From Icerya purchasi (Eukaryota; Arthropoda; Insecta; Hemiptera; Monophlebidae), in contig CM077116.1 in NCBI GenBank assembly GCA_039619475.1, positions 279,511,258 through 279,575,257 of the forward strand: a stretch of DNA of 64,000 nucleotides. The letters run 5' to 3'. The notes beneath the pieces are model-generated. The model was not told where the DNA came from. It saw nothing but the letters and a program-made list of their open reading frames with translations, and ran no database searches. The position numbers and the translations under genes were made by a program. Positions 22,517 to 33,629 of this stretch are shown here, piece after piece. Positions within the stretch are counted from its first letter, which is position 1. Every line of letters starts with the position of its first letter.

Positions 22517-23857
22517 TTGTTCTGATAGTTTTGCCGTTGATGCTGTATTTCGTGTTTTTAATTTCCACTCAATACCTCCGCGCTGATTTCCATTTTTTCT
22601 CGGACCGATTCTGTAAGTACCGCTGGCGCTCGGATAAGCTCAAGCCGTGCTTTTTCCCTTTTTATTTTTAAATAATCGGTGGGTTCCCAATATAACTGTA
22701 TCGTTTATTCTTAAAGGTTTACATTACCTTAAATCTGGCTACGTCTTCTAACACAATATACTACTTTAAAACTTGTGATAAGCCAGTATTATAATACATT
22801 ATTTATATATTTCTACCTGCAAATAAACCGACACACTGTCTCAGTGACCAGCTAAATCTCAAATTAACTGGTAAATTAGGCAAAATTCAATGCAGCAAGG
22901 TCCCGCATGCGCGCAACAGCCCAAAAGGAATCCCAGATTCGTTAACCCGGAACACCCAACACGGTGCGACAGCGAGCAACAAAACCAACCTCTACTCTCA
23001 TTTTCCTATTATCCTTTATATCACACACAATTATCCATATCCTTATTTTATTCTTCCGTTTATTCATATTCTCCTCTTTCTTGGATTTCCTTCGGTATAT
23101 TTTCCAGTAATTTTATCAACACCTCTTCTTCCACATTGTCCCCATCTTATCATATTAACTCCTCTTGACGGTATATAACATATTTTATCGTAACTCCTGG
23201 TCCGGTTTTCGCTTGTAGGTAATGCAATATGTTGTGTTTTCAACTTCTTAGCAACTTATTGTATAAATCATTATCGCGGTGATATTTCTTTGTTCTCATT
23301 CCACCATACTCGTTGACTCACGCGCCTTAAACCGATTTGGTAGAATTACTTTCAAACAGGTCTTCTGCATCCCGCTAATTTTCCTCTATTAAATTTCTAT
23401 TCCATAATTAATTCTGGACATTATCAACGGTTCAAAGTATAGCCTTAAGATCGCGTACATCATCACCTGTTTCAACTTTAATTATAGATTGCCTGATTTT
23501 CCTAGCAATATTACCCCACAATATGGGTTCTTCACGTTACAGCCGTGTCGAAAGTTAAACCCAGATCGTGTGTGTATATATGTCGTCTAAGTACTTGCCT
23601 GCAGGTGTATGGGAATTTATTCAGTATATGTGTATAATTATAATCAAATTGTTAGTTTGATAAGTGCGATGCGAATGGAATGCATAATTATGAAATTATT
23701 CCACATATAAATCCAGGCTTGGCAGTTTTACATCTATTCTTGTTCTAAAAGTTGAGCTTAAGTTAAATAGAAAAATGATTATGCAACCAAATGACATCTC
23801 TATTGCAGTTCTGTCATAAAATTGAATGTAACGAATACGAAAACATAAAATAATGGA
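22517..23857. other. Non-coding or unassigned stretch
   Basis: An ATG-initiated frame at 22890-23168 starts with a non-random-looking segment (QQGPACAQQPKRNPRFVNPE) and then becomes Ser/Tyr-rich low complexity. I cannot assign it. Part of this stretch may be the 5' region of the LINE that follows, whose 5' end I cannot locate. Confidence 0.45.
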
Positions 23858-24520
23858 ATGCAGATAGGGAAAGAGGAAAATAATAAGAATATTATTAAAA
23901 TAATTCATTTAAACATTAGAAGCATTAGATGCAATTGGGATGAGTTGTTAATACATATTCATAAACAGGATATTAGCGTAATAGTTCTTACCGAAATAAA
24001 CATCAAAGAGCACGATGCTGAATATTATAACATAGAGGTTTATGAGAAATGTGTGATTGAGAAACCATCTAACCATAATGGGGGAATGATGATATTGGCG
24101 TCAAAGGCTTTCGTAGAAATAAGCTTAACAAAAAAATAAAAAATTTACTTAATAGCAATTTATAGGTCACCGAGTAACAACGTTGGTCACTTTCTACAGG
24201 AACTCGAAGAGAGCCTGAATAGATTAGATCGGAATACAAAATTTATTATCTGCGGAGATTTAAATATTAACACTGATTCAAGGTGTTAAATAAATGATCA
24301 TTTTCTAAACATCTTATCAAGACACGGTGGAATTCGGCTAATTAAAGTTAGAACTAAAGAAGAGGTAAGAGTAGGTCGTATTACCATATCTTGTATAGAT
24401 ATTAGACATGCAACAGAGAAAATAATGGCGGGCATTATAAAGACAAATATTTCAGATCACTACATAGTTTGTGGTGCACTATGTGTAGATAGAGACGAAA
24501 GCATGGAGAACGTTAGTACA
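23858..24520 (+). pseudogene. LINE AP-endonuclease domain, broken
   Basis: The endonuclease nicks the genomic target for reverse transcription. Readable blocks are IIHLNIRSIRCNWDELLIHI and VIVLTEINIKEHDAEYYNIE (23858-24139), then after a stop IAIYRSPSNNVGHFLQELEE and FIICGDLNINTDS (near 24150-24285), and finally KTNISDHYIVCGAL (near 24441-24480). The first conserved Asn (in LNIRS), the Glu of the TEINI motif, the GDLNI motif and the terminal SDH are all visible. An in-frame TAA after the first block and another break near 24288 disable it. It leads into the reverse transcriptase below. Confidence 0.82.
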
Positions 24521-24621
24521 CGTGAAATCTATCTGAATGAAAACTTATTAAAAGATAAAGTAAAAGTATTATATGGAGGCTATGGAATAATTATGATATT
24601 AGACTCATTAGAACCGAGAAC

Positions 24622-25084
24622 GTGAATACTACTGTTACGTCGTTTTACATACCAAAAGCCACGAGTGAAGTGACAGAAAACATAATTAGGAAAATGAATG
24701 AGAATAAAGTCCAAGGATATGATGGTATACAGGTGAAAGATGTAATTACACATGCAAAAAATCTTGCTCCGCTGTTAACAAAAATTATTAATGAGTCGGT
24801 AAAAGAAGGTATATTCCCCAGGGAGTTAAAAGTAAGGGTAATAAGACCAATATATAAAAACGGGGATCAAAAACTCTGCGAAAACTAAAGACCAATTACG
24901 TTAATATCAGTTATTGCTAAAGTGGTTGAGTACTATGTAGGTAACTATCTTAACCTAATATATCATAACCAATTTGGATTCAGAAACGGGAGAATCAACG
25001 GTAACTCTGCTCAGAACGTTTACATCTGCGATAAATAAGGGATTAGCTTCCGGCAAACAATTTTTGATAGTCGTTCTAGACCTT
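24622..25084 (+). pseudogene. LINE reverse transcriptase, N-terminal piece
   Basis: This is the first third of the same element's reverse transcriptase: IIRKMNENKVQGYDGIQVKD, LAPLLTKIINESVKEGIFP, VIRPIYKNGDQKLCEN, a stop, then RPITLISVIAKVVEYYVGNY and HNQFGFRNGR. In the next frame, SGKQFLIVVLDL is cut at the RTE insertion. Its continuation, TKAFDLVDKEILIEDL, starts at 27982. The insertion therefore falls between the LDL and TKAFD of catalytic motif A. Confidence 0.88.
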
Positions 25085-25198
25085 CTTCTTCTTCTTCTGG
25101 TGTCATACGCAGGCATCTGCGCGTGGACGATCACTAATTGGCTAGATTTCCCGGTTGTTCGCTGCTTCAATTAGGCTTTTTATTGTGGTTTTTCCGGT

Positions 25199-26612
25199 CT
25201 ACTGTTTTATATTCTTGGACCACGATGTTTTTCTTCTTCCTCGTGCTCTTTTTCCATTAATTTTCCCTTCCATAATTATTCGCAATATTTCGTATTTCCT
25301 GCCTCTGATGACATGGCCCAAATATCTCGACTTCCTTTTCTTAATTATGTCCAATATTTGCCTCTTAGCTTTTGCTTTTTGTAATACTTCAACGTTCGTC
25401 AGTTTCTGCCTCCATGATATTTTCATTGTTCTCCTGTGTGGCCACATTTCACACGCTTCTAAATATTTTAATGTTTTACTCGTGTATGTTGCTGCTTCTG
25501 CACTATATAATAAAATGGGGTATATGTAGCATCTTATAAAATCTTGCCTTATGTGCAGGCTTAAAGATGAGTCCGTGAGTAGTTTTCGCATTCCTCCGAA
25601 AGCTGTTTTAGCATAGCCACATCTTCGTTTCACTTCAATAGATGGATCAAGGGTGTTTGTGATGTGGCTACCTAAGTATTTAAATTCTTCAACTTCTTCT
25701 ATATTTTTTCCATTGATTGTGATATTTGCATTGCGGTTCCTGTTATGGCTTATTATCATAAACTTTGTTTTCTTTTCATTTATAATGAGCCCATATTGTT
25801 TTCCTATGAAGTCGATTCTTTCCACTTGTTGTTGTAATTCTTTGCAGGAATTCGCTAACAGTATGGTATCATCTGCATATCGGATATTGTTAATACGTTT
25901 TCCATTTATTTTAATTCCAAACTTTTTGTTCTGAAATGCCTCTTTATAAATCGCATCAGCATATACGTTGAATAATAGAGGTGACAAAATACACCCCTGT
26001 CTTACTCCTCTGCAAATGTTTATTATTTCTGACTCCATATTATCTATACGAATTTTAGCACTTTGCTCCCAATATAGGTTTTGTATTATCCTCAGATCAT
26101 ATTCGTTTATGTCTTTTTGTTTTAATAACTGTATTAATTTGTCATGCTTAACACTATCGAAAGCTTTTTCGTAGTCTAAGAAACATATGAACACATCCCG
26201 TCTCTGGTCCCAACATTTCTGTAATAGTATATTGACTGCGACTAAAGCTTCTCTGGTTCCAAAACCTTGTCGGAAACCGAACTGGCATTCATCTAAATCT
26301 TGTTCGCATTTATTGCGTATTCTCATGTGTATTATACGTAAGAAGATTTTCAGCATATGGCTTATCAGGCTGATCATTCTGTAGTCATTTATTAGCCTGT
26401 GGTTTCTTAGGTAAGGTTATAAACACTGACTCTAACCATTCCCTGGGTATTTCGCCTGTGCTGTATGTATTATTAAAAATTTTCGTTAATCTTGAGATAT
26501 TTGTATTGTCTAGCAATTTGATAACGTCGGTTGGTACGTTGTCCGGGCCTGTCGCTTTCCTAGTTTTTATTAACTTTATAGCATATTCAGCTTCTGATTG
26601 TAAAATCTCCAA
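25199..26612 (-). pseudogene. RTE-type reverse transcriptase
   Basis: Two adjoining frames, 26385-26612 and 25199-26377, are separated by one frameshift near 26380. In order they read KLIKTRKATGPDNVPTDVIK, TGEIPREWLESVFITLPKK, then after the shift YRMISLISHMLKIFLRII, QFGFRQGFGTREAL, motif A CFLDYEKAFDSVKHDKLI, CRGVRQGCILSPLLFNVYAD, the catalytic RYADDTILLANS, the thumb FKYLGSHITN and the C-terminal segment RYLGHVIRGRKYEILRIIME. All catalytic aspartates are present. The 392-residue second frame is uninterrupted, so decay is moderate. The enzyme would copy element RNA at the nicked target and may also serve SINEs. Confidence 0.92.
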
Positions 26613-26996
26613 TTTTGCGTCTTTGGGTGTTTGCGTTAATTTTATATTTCTTGTATCTTTGAATCTATTCTCTATATATCTTGCCTAAACTTGTAATTTA
26701 TCTTTTACATCGTATGCTAATGTACCGTCATCCTTATTTAATTTTGTTGGGATTTTCTTTTTAAGTAGACCTGTTATTTCTTTTATTTTCCGATGTATGT
26801 TAAATGAGTCCTGTTTCTTCATCATTTCATCGATTTCTTGACACTGTTCTTTCATTCAATTATTCTTTGCTTGCCGTATTTTATATTGTATGCCTTTGTG
26901 TTTTTCTTTATATAATGTTTTATTTATGTTTTTTACCTTACGACGTTGGTTCATTAACTCCAAGATTTCTTGTGTCATCCATGGTTTCCTTGCTGT

Positions 26997-27960
26997 TTAA
27001 GCATTTTTTAAAGTCTGCGTGCATACTGTTGTAATACCTTCTATAATCCTTGTTATACATTCTCTTACATTCTTTGTTTTTGTTTCTTTGTATAATTCAG
27101 AAAAGGTTTGATTTATTTGATTCTGTACATTTGCTTTGTATTCGATATTTCTCAGCTTATTCACATCTATTTTATTATGTGCTCTTGCCATTTTAATTCG
27201 TTTCCATCTAAGCGTAAACTTTGCTATAATAGGATTTTGATCGGAACCTACATCTGCACCTGGATACGCTGCTACTCTTTTAATGGAGTTTCTAAAGCGT
27301 TCGTTAATCAGAATATAATCAATTTGGTTACGAATTGTTATCTCTTCATTACTACGAGGTGATTCCCATGTACACAATCTTCGCTTTGGCATTTTATACC
27401 ACGTATTCGTGACTACCATCTTGTGTTTTTCGCAGAAATCGAAAACTCTTTCTCCTCTTTCATTGGCTTTACCTAGCCCAAATGGTCCGACTAGGTTTCC
27501 GCGTCTTCCCATACCAATCTTTGCGTTGTAGTCGCCCATTATAGTTAAAATTTCATGTGGTTTAGTATTCTTCTTGAGTTCCTCAATATCGCTGTAAATA
27601 TCATCAATTTCATTATCGTATTTTGTATCAGCTGTTGGCATATATATTTGTACAACGTTCATGATTGTATTTTTAAACGTGAATCTGATAAGGGCTATCC
27701 TGTCTGAAAATGGTACAAAACCTGTTACATATGGAACACATATTCTTTTCTAACAATTATTCCGACTCCGTTAATGTGTCTTCAGCTTTGGTTACCGAAA
27801 TAGTATAGTTTGCTATGTTGGGCATTAATTTCCCCATTTCCAAGCCAATGATGTTCAGATATTCCTAGTATTTTTATTTTCATCCTTTTCATTTCTTGTA
27901 AAACATTTTCCCATTTACCGGGTTGATTAGTAGCAGCGGACGGTGAGATTCTTCGCACCC
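26997..27960 (-). pseudogene. RTE-type AP-endonuclease domain
   Basis: The main frame 26997-27662 shows NVVQIYMPTADTKYDNEID, TIMGDYNAKIGMGRRGNLV, FGLGKANERGERVFDFCEKH, RRLCTWESPRSNEE, RNQIDYILINERFRNSI and PGADVGSDQNPIIAKF. Upstream, across a frameshift near 27725, are GKWENVLQEMKRMKIKILGI and SEHHWLGNG, with the catalytic Glu of SEHHW. The usual terminal SDH reads SDQ here, so the conserved catalytic His is lost. The N-terminal WNVRT-type block is missing because of 5' truncation. Downstream stops near 26690-26990 separate it from the reverse transcriptase. Confidence 0.9.
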
Positions 27961-27981
27961 TGTGCCCACTGACTAGACCTT

Positions 27982-29110
27982 ACTAAGGCTTTTGATTTAG
28001 TGGATAAGGAAATATTGATAGAAGACCTAAGCAAAATTGGTATAACAGGGAACTATCATAATTGGTTTAGGTGTTATTTACATGAAGGGGAATGTTTAGT
28101 GAAAGTTGGTAATGAGTAAAGTGATATGGGGAAAACGAAATATGGAGTAGGACAAGGAACTATATTAGCAACGTTACTGTTTCTAATTTACATTAACTCC
28201 ATTCACAATTGTATTACGAACGTCAAACTTTACGCATATACTGATGATATTGCTCTGGTAATTGAACACCAAAACGTACAAGTAGCAGAAAGGCTGCTTC
28301 AGGAGGACCTGACCCATACGATAAAAAAAATTATTAATAAATGCCAAAAAATCAAAGGTGATGTATGTAAGAACACCGAGTAGATTTAGGAAGTTCGTGC
28401 CTAAAATAGTGTTGCACAATGTAGATTGACTTCATGGATCGGAAGTATGCCGTTGTGAGCCGTTCGAAACGTCTGATAATTTCAAATACCTGGGAATAAC
28501 ATTCGCGATAAGGCGTTAACTTAGAGAGTAGTTCACGTAGATAACATTGATAGGAAAATTAGGCAGACTATGCCGGCGTTATACAAATTAAAACAAGTTA
28601 TGGATTGCAAAATTACGAGACTGTATTTTGACTCACTAATAATGACTAGGATTAGATACGGAATCAAAATTTGGGTAGAGGAAAAATTAAGGAAAATTAG
28701 CAAATTTCGTTACCGAATTGGACAAGTGCGAATCTTGTAACAAATTTTAATTGGTGGGACAATAATAAAGAAATGTCTCCAAAAATGTTTTTTTATTACA
28801 GTAAACTTTTAAAGTATAAAACAGAAAAAAAATAAGATTACCGACAAGGGAAATATGGGACTAGGAACTATGACAATTTATGTTTTATAAGACCTAAAGG
28901 GATTAATAATAAAATTGATAATGTTGAAGAGGAAGTTATAAGTGTCATTTACTAGGTAACTTACCAAAGGAATTAAGAGACGAATGTAATTTGAATATAT
29001 GGAAAGACAAAATAAAAATATGGTTGATTGCGTGGTGCAAAGAATTAGAAATGGATAGTCGTAGGAAAAGAACAGCGATAAGACGGGTAATTGATAGAAA
29101 AAGTAAATAA
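27982..29110 (+). pseudogene. LINE reverse transcriptase, C-terminal piece
   Basis: This continues the piece at 24622-25084. It shows TKAFDLVDKEILIEDLSKIG, a stop, then YGVGQGTILATLLFLIYINS, the catalytic box YTDDIALVIEH, the thumb DNFKYLGITF, then KIRQTMPALYKLKQ and YFDSLIMTRIRYGIKIW. The C-terminus reads GNLPKELRDECNLNIWKDKI and IWLIAWCKELEMDSRRKR, ending at about 29110. Several stops and shifts are present. There is no RNase H domain. A related copy at 48080-48923 shares the last 840 bp and lets the shifts be recognised by comparison. Confidence 0.87.
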
Positions 29111-29382
29111 TTATAAACGATGTAATGGAAAAAAAACTAATATTTGGTGCTCCTAGCTGCATTACTTATGGCTTATGTGAAAATATTGTGGTATAATGTG
29201 CGATGGGTATAAATGTATTGATTTATAAATTAGACGTAGAATAGTAAAAATAGAAGTTAAGTTGAATTAAGTAATTAGATATAAGACGAATATGATGTAT
29301 TAGAATTAAGATGTATATGATGAATAAACGATATAGGGAACCCACAGACGGGGCAATTGCCTTGTGGGCCCCGCAAATTATT

Positions 29383-29914
29383 TTTCACCTTCCGATAGCT
29401 TGCTATAATATCACGGTGTAGGAATACTAGCGGATCATCCCATTCAGTTACCCTATTATCGTTTAAATTGTTGTAGTAAACTTTAGTCTTGGCCCCGAAA
29501 ATAACCTTATGGTACATATTTGAGGTTCTATTGTTAAATTATCATTCTAAACATATGTACTGATGTTAAACATTTAATGTACGTGGGGAAAAATTATTGA
29601 TTTATTGATTTATTTTCGATTTTTGAAAATCATTAAAAAACCAATCGAAAAAAATCTATAACTACACCTAGACTAATGACATTTATGCGTAAACTAGCGG
29701 TTGGGAAATTGATGGAAGTGTTTCCTCCGTGCTTTTCAAGAATGTAAAATGTTAATTGTGTTATTGAAAGTAACTGAATAATTTAATGTTCGATGCATGT
29801 ACACATATATTCGATATGATTGCTGATAAGTCAACACACCGAGAGATACCGTGATGTACAAAATTAAAACGGATTTCTACCCTTAACCGCTTACCCGGGC
29901 ACCGGTGGTTGTAA

Positions 29915-29916
<2 letters not shown>
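29383..29916. other. Non-coding spacer
   Basis: AT-rich, with no recognisable feature before the T-run of the next SINE. Confidence 0.6.
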
Positions 29917-29948
<32 letters not shown>

Positions 29949-30165
29949 GCCTGGCGGCTAAGTAGCTTACCATTTGGCCATAAAGTTAAGCTTCGAAATA
30001 TGGGTAAGCTCAGCAACTTCAATGAAAGTAGGTGGCCAGCTTCTTTCTTTAAGCCATGTTTACTTTCTCCGGGTGACTGCTGTGATACCCAGTTCTCAAT
30101 TTTAGGCGGCCTAGATTTGCGAACGATTCGTATTTAGAACGAGACGGCTCACAAATCAGGTTACC
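29917..30165 (-). repeat. tRNA-derived SINE, copy 3, with long poly(A)
   Basis: Minus strand. The 29-base T-run at 29917-29945 is its poly(A) tail. The head has GTAACCTGATTTGTGAGCCG and TCTCGTTCTAAATACGAATC. The body has ACTGGGTATCACAGCAGTCA and CCGGAGAAAGTAAACATGG, followed by GAAGCTGGCCACC, and the 3' part has CGAAGCTTAACTTTATGG. It is the only SINE copy here with a long homopolymer tail. Confidence 0.7.
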
Positions 30166-31227
30166 GGCTTTTGCACTTGCGAACACTTTTTCTTTATTTT
30201 TTTGAAACACTTTACAACATAACAGCGAGACAATTCCATCGATTTCTGATGCAAGATAGCCGCTTTAACAGTTTACTTACAAATAGTGTCAAGGTGCAAA
30301 TTATTTCAAATGCTTGTACTTTACTTAATTAATATCTAAATAAAAGCGTTCAATGTCAATCTAATAAATAATTATCTCTGCTTAAATACTGCGCGCATAA
30401 AATATGCCATATTTATCAGATTCAATGGAATACTTTGAATATTTTTCAACGCTGATTGAAAGTTAATCATAAGTTACATCCTGTCCAGTTCAATAGAAAA
30501 TGCAAGGACTTGGGAAAAATGTTGCAAACAAAAGCCTAATGTGCAGCATATTCGAATGGTGCACTTTTCCCTTATGACAAATCATTGAATTAAGAATATG
30601 TCTTATCACTTGCGAAAGGCGCATTTTTTTGGAAAAGCCACGGCAGCTCGTGCTCGTCGCTAAGGATTTTTCTTTACTAGTAAATCCATGCATCTTCAGT
30701 CTTTCACGCTAAACCCGGCTGGTAGTTGCTCGGCGCGTCTTCCATATTTTTCGGCCATGTTTCTATGAATAGGCGTAATCTTAGGCAAAAAGAGTTCTTT
30801 TCTTGTCAACAGTTAGGTCACTGATGCGTCTATGTTTTGTGCAATTACCGCTCGATGTTCGATAAAATAGAGTTTTAGACTTTATTATGATTTTGTTTTT
30901 CTTCTATAAATAAAAAAGTTCTAATTTTTTCGTGTCATATTGTGATTGATTTTAAAAATCTGAAAATGACTTCAATATTAATCAAACAGTCGGAAATTAT
31001 TAATTAAAAAATTAGATCGAAATTTATATTAGCAACTATTTCGAAAATTTTTAATTTTTTACAACTTGTCTATAGAAACAAAATCTCTACCGAGATTTTA
31101 TAGAAAAAATCCTCAACGCTAGCAAACCAAGGCACCAAATCACGATATATTTTAATAAATTTTATTTATTTTAAAAACTAACTCGTAGTTTCACGCCAAT
31201 CGTAATACTATATCGCTAAAGAATTTC
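30166..31227. other. Non-coding stretch
   Basis: No gene or repeat recognised. Confidence 0.6.
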
Positions 31228-31409
31228 AACATAATTATAACACATATTCTGGTAATTCTTTATAGCTAATAATTTAACAATTACGAAATGCTAAACACAG
31301 ATGTCTTTATTAAAAATGAAAAAATTCAAATTTTTAAATTTCTTGATTTTTAATAAGGACTTCAGTGTTTAGCATTTCGTAATTTTTAAATTATTAGCTA
31401 CAAAGAATT
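31228..31409. repeat. Foldback MITE family 2, copy 1
   Basis: The left arm from 31254 (AATTCTTTATAGCTAATAAT, then ACGAAATGCTAAACACAG and TCTTTATTAAAAAT) is the reverse complement of the right arm ending at 31409 (ATTTTTAATAAGGACTTC, CTGTGTTTAGCATTT-like CAGTGTTTAGCATTTCGTAA, then TTATTAGCTACAAAGAATT), with few mismatches over about 75 bp. The segment 31228-31253 matches the far end of the 60-kb copy. No coding capacity. Such hairpin elements are usually nonautonomous DNA transposons. Confidence 0.85.
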
Positions 31410-33629
31410 AATTTTTCTATGCTGTATTCCTTCTTTTTTTTTTGTTTTTTGTTACGATCTTGAATTAAACAACTTATGTATATAAAACAGAGATAAATTA
31501 ATATTTACAAAATCTTGCGGTATCTTGAGCCGTCGAAGATGTTGTCCAGCGTTAAAAAAACTTATCGCTGCCATGTTTGCGTGTGAGTCTATGCAGACGA
31601 TCTTCATGTTTAGCTGCGATAGTAAGGATGACGTCTCGCGGATAAATGCGAAATCGCGATGGAGTTCATAATTTCATTCGTACTATCTGACTAATATGGG
31701 GCATTGTAGCCCGATAGTTTGCAGTCATCCAGATAGGTTGTATTATTTGCTTGTACATTAAGTGCTTACAGTACATATCTAACTGTAATTGTCTTCCAAT
31801 GTGCCAGCACAATTATCGTTTTTTTCATTTTTATTTTCGTAGTTTAATCTGGGCAGCTTTTTTTCTCGATATGCGTTCGCTGAGTTAAACGTGCATTAAA
31901 ATGCATACCTAGACTTTTAGCAATTTTAATTTGCGTAATTGGTTCTCCAACATGACAAGATTTAGACTCATTAAGATTTTGCCCAGTAATATACCCGCGG
32001 TTTTACAGATTGTGTTTAGCTAAAGTGTTCGGTTCGCCTCAACTTGGAATACACTGACGGACAAATTTGCAGTATCATCTGCAGACGTTGCGTAGTAGCG
32101 AGTACATCAGTTGACAGGTCGACAGTGTAAAAAATGTACCTAAAACGTTGCCTTCAGGAAGTGATCCTTTTTTTTTTTTTTTTTAAAAAAAAAACTGGAT
32201 ATAGCCCGTCTTTACGTAAAACGTGCGATTTACAAGGTACAATTCGAGCAAACAGTAGAAGCTACCGGGAATCTGATGACTTAAGAGATTAGGCCCTTAT
32301 GCTACACTTTCTGTTGAATTCACACGAGATATCGAGAAATACCGACGATCGGTATTGTTTTCTTTCGAACACCTCTTTTTTTAAATTAATTTTTCTATCT
32401 ACAGATATTCTACCGGACACACAAAATTCTATAACCGTACTCGATCACTATACTAGACTACATACTAATACAAACTTGGAATTCGATAATTAAGGGACAA
32501 TGTGTTCAGTTTTCGTATCATTATACTAATCGGAGGCCACTATATTATTTGTCGACTTTAGAAAGATTCCAAAAAAAACAAACCATAACGAACATGAGAA
32601 AATAAATATTCAGAAATTGCAGGGTAAACGAAAAACAAAGAAAAAAATTAAAACGGTTGTATCTGCGATTCATACGTAGTCTACGCTATATTATTATATC
32701 AACCGAGACTCTGAACCATGATGTAATAATGCGTAACAAACTTATAAAAAAATACGATTTTCAGAAATGTGAATTATTCAATTTATAGTTAATTAGTTTG
32801 CGAATCCTGGTCAAAATTTTGCGGTAAGTTAATTGTGTATGGTCAAATTTCAGTCGATATGAAAAATTTGTAAATTTTACGCTTTTTTTTAATAATCGTA
32901 TATGAATTGAACAGATTTTTTTCATTAACCGCAGCGTAAAAATGGCATAATCACTAATGTATGTCTATATAACGCGTCGCAAATTTTCGTGAGTCATATT
33001 TTTTTATCACCGCATATTTTACCAGTTGTACAAGTGTATTAAAATCAGTCGCGTTAGAACCTGGAGACTACGTAAAAATGCTGTTTTATAACGATTTAGA
33101 AGGTCGCGAGAATTATCTAGTTTGTAGTTGCTTCTAATTTTCAGAATGGGCAACTTTCAATTTTCAATATAGAAATATGTTTAGAAAAAAAATCAAAAAA
33201 AAAATCGAGTGATATCGCGATTTCAGAACAGTGTGTAGAACTGCTCGATGTTTCGAAAACATTATTAGAAGGAAGTTCTCTTACGCGGCTTAGCAGTAGG
33301 AGTAAACTGGCAGAAATCACCACGACACGAAAAAGCGTTATGCGTCGTTCTTCAGGCGACCTTCACTCTCTTTCTCTTTTACTTTGTTTCTTTCTATTAT
33401 ATGCGGGTTTGTGCGTGTGAGTGTGCGTGCGTGCGAGCTAGTATCGAGATTAGAGCAGCATGTATAACCTGAATTCTAAATACGTGTAAATTTTATTTAA
33501 ATTTATTTTTCGGCTTTGTTATTTTTGTTTTAATTCCTTAGATGATTCATATAGTGTGTCATTTTTTATCGTATACTTTATGAATGACTTTATAAACTTG
33601 TATATCTACAAAAAAGTATTAAAAACGGA
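31410..33629. other. Non-coding stretch
   Basis: AT-rich, with a T-run near 32168-32184 and a GT-rich patch near 33407-33437. No gene recognised. Confidence 0.6.

Larger units (their letters stand above)
25085..27972 (-). mobile_element. RTE-type LINE nested in another LINE, with TSD
   Basis: A minus-strand element of 2888 bp. Its 3' end is a GAA microsatellite tail (seen as CTTCTTCTTCTT at 25085-25096), and its 5' end lies just inside the start of the endonuclease. The host LINE is duplicated for 9 bp (CTAGACCTT at 25076-25084 and 27973-27981). The copy is nearly full length by RTE standards (about 3.2 kb), lacking only the first part of the endonuclease and any 5'UTR. It is frame-broken, with shifts near 27725, 26690-26990 and 26385. 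Confidence 0.93.
23858..29382 (+). mobile_element. CR1/Jockey-group LINE, split by a nested RTE insertion
   Basis: A plus-strand non-LTR element in two pieces, 23858-25084 and 27973-29382, interrupted by an RTE-type LINE at 25085-27972. It runs from an endonuclease start through reverse transcriptase to a 3' end at GGGCCCCGCAAATTATTT. The same 3' end occurs in another copy at about 48890, where it is followed by poly(A). Joined across the insertion, the reading frame runs straight through motif A. Several stops and frameshifts make this copy inactive. The 5' limit is set at the first recognisable endonuclease residues and may lie further upstream. Confidence 0.88.

Noticed and set aside
22890..23168. 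ATG-initiated 92-residue frame
   Set aside because: The first 35 residues look non-random but the rest is Ser/Tyr low complexity. No family recognised, so I did not call it a gene.
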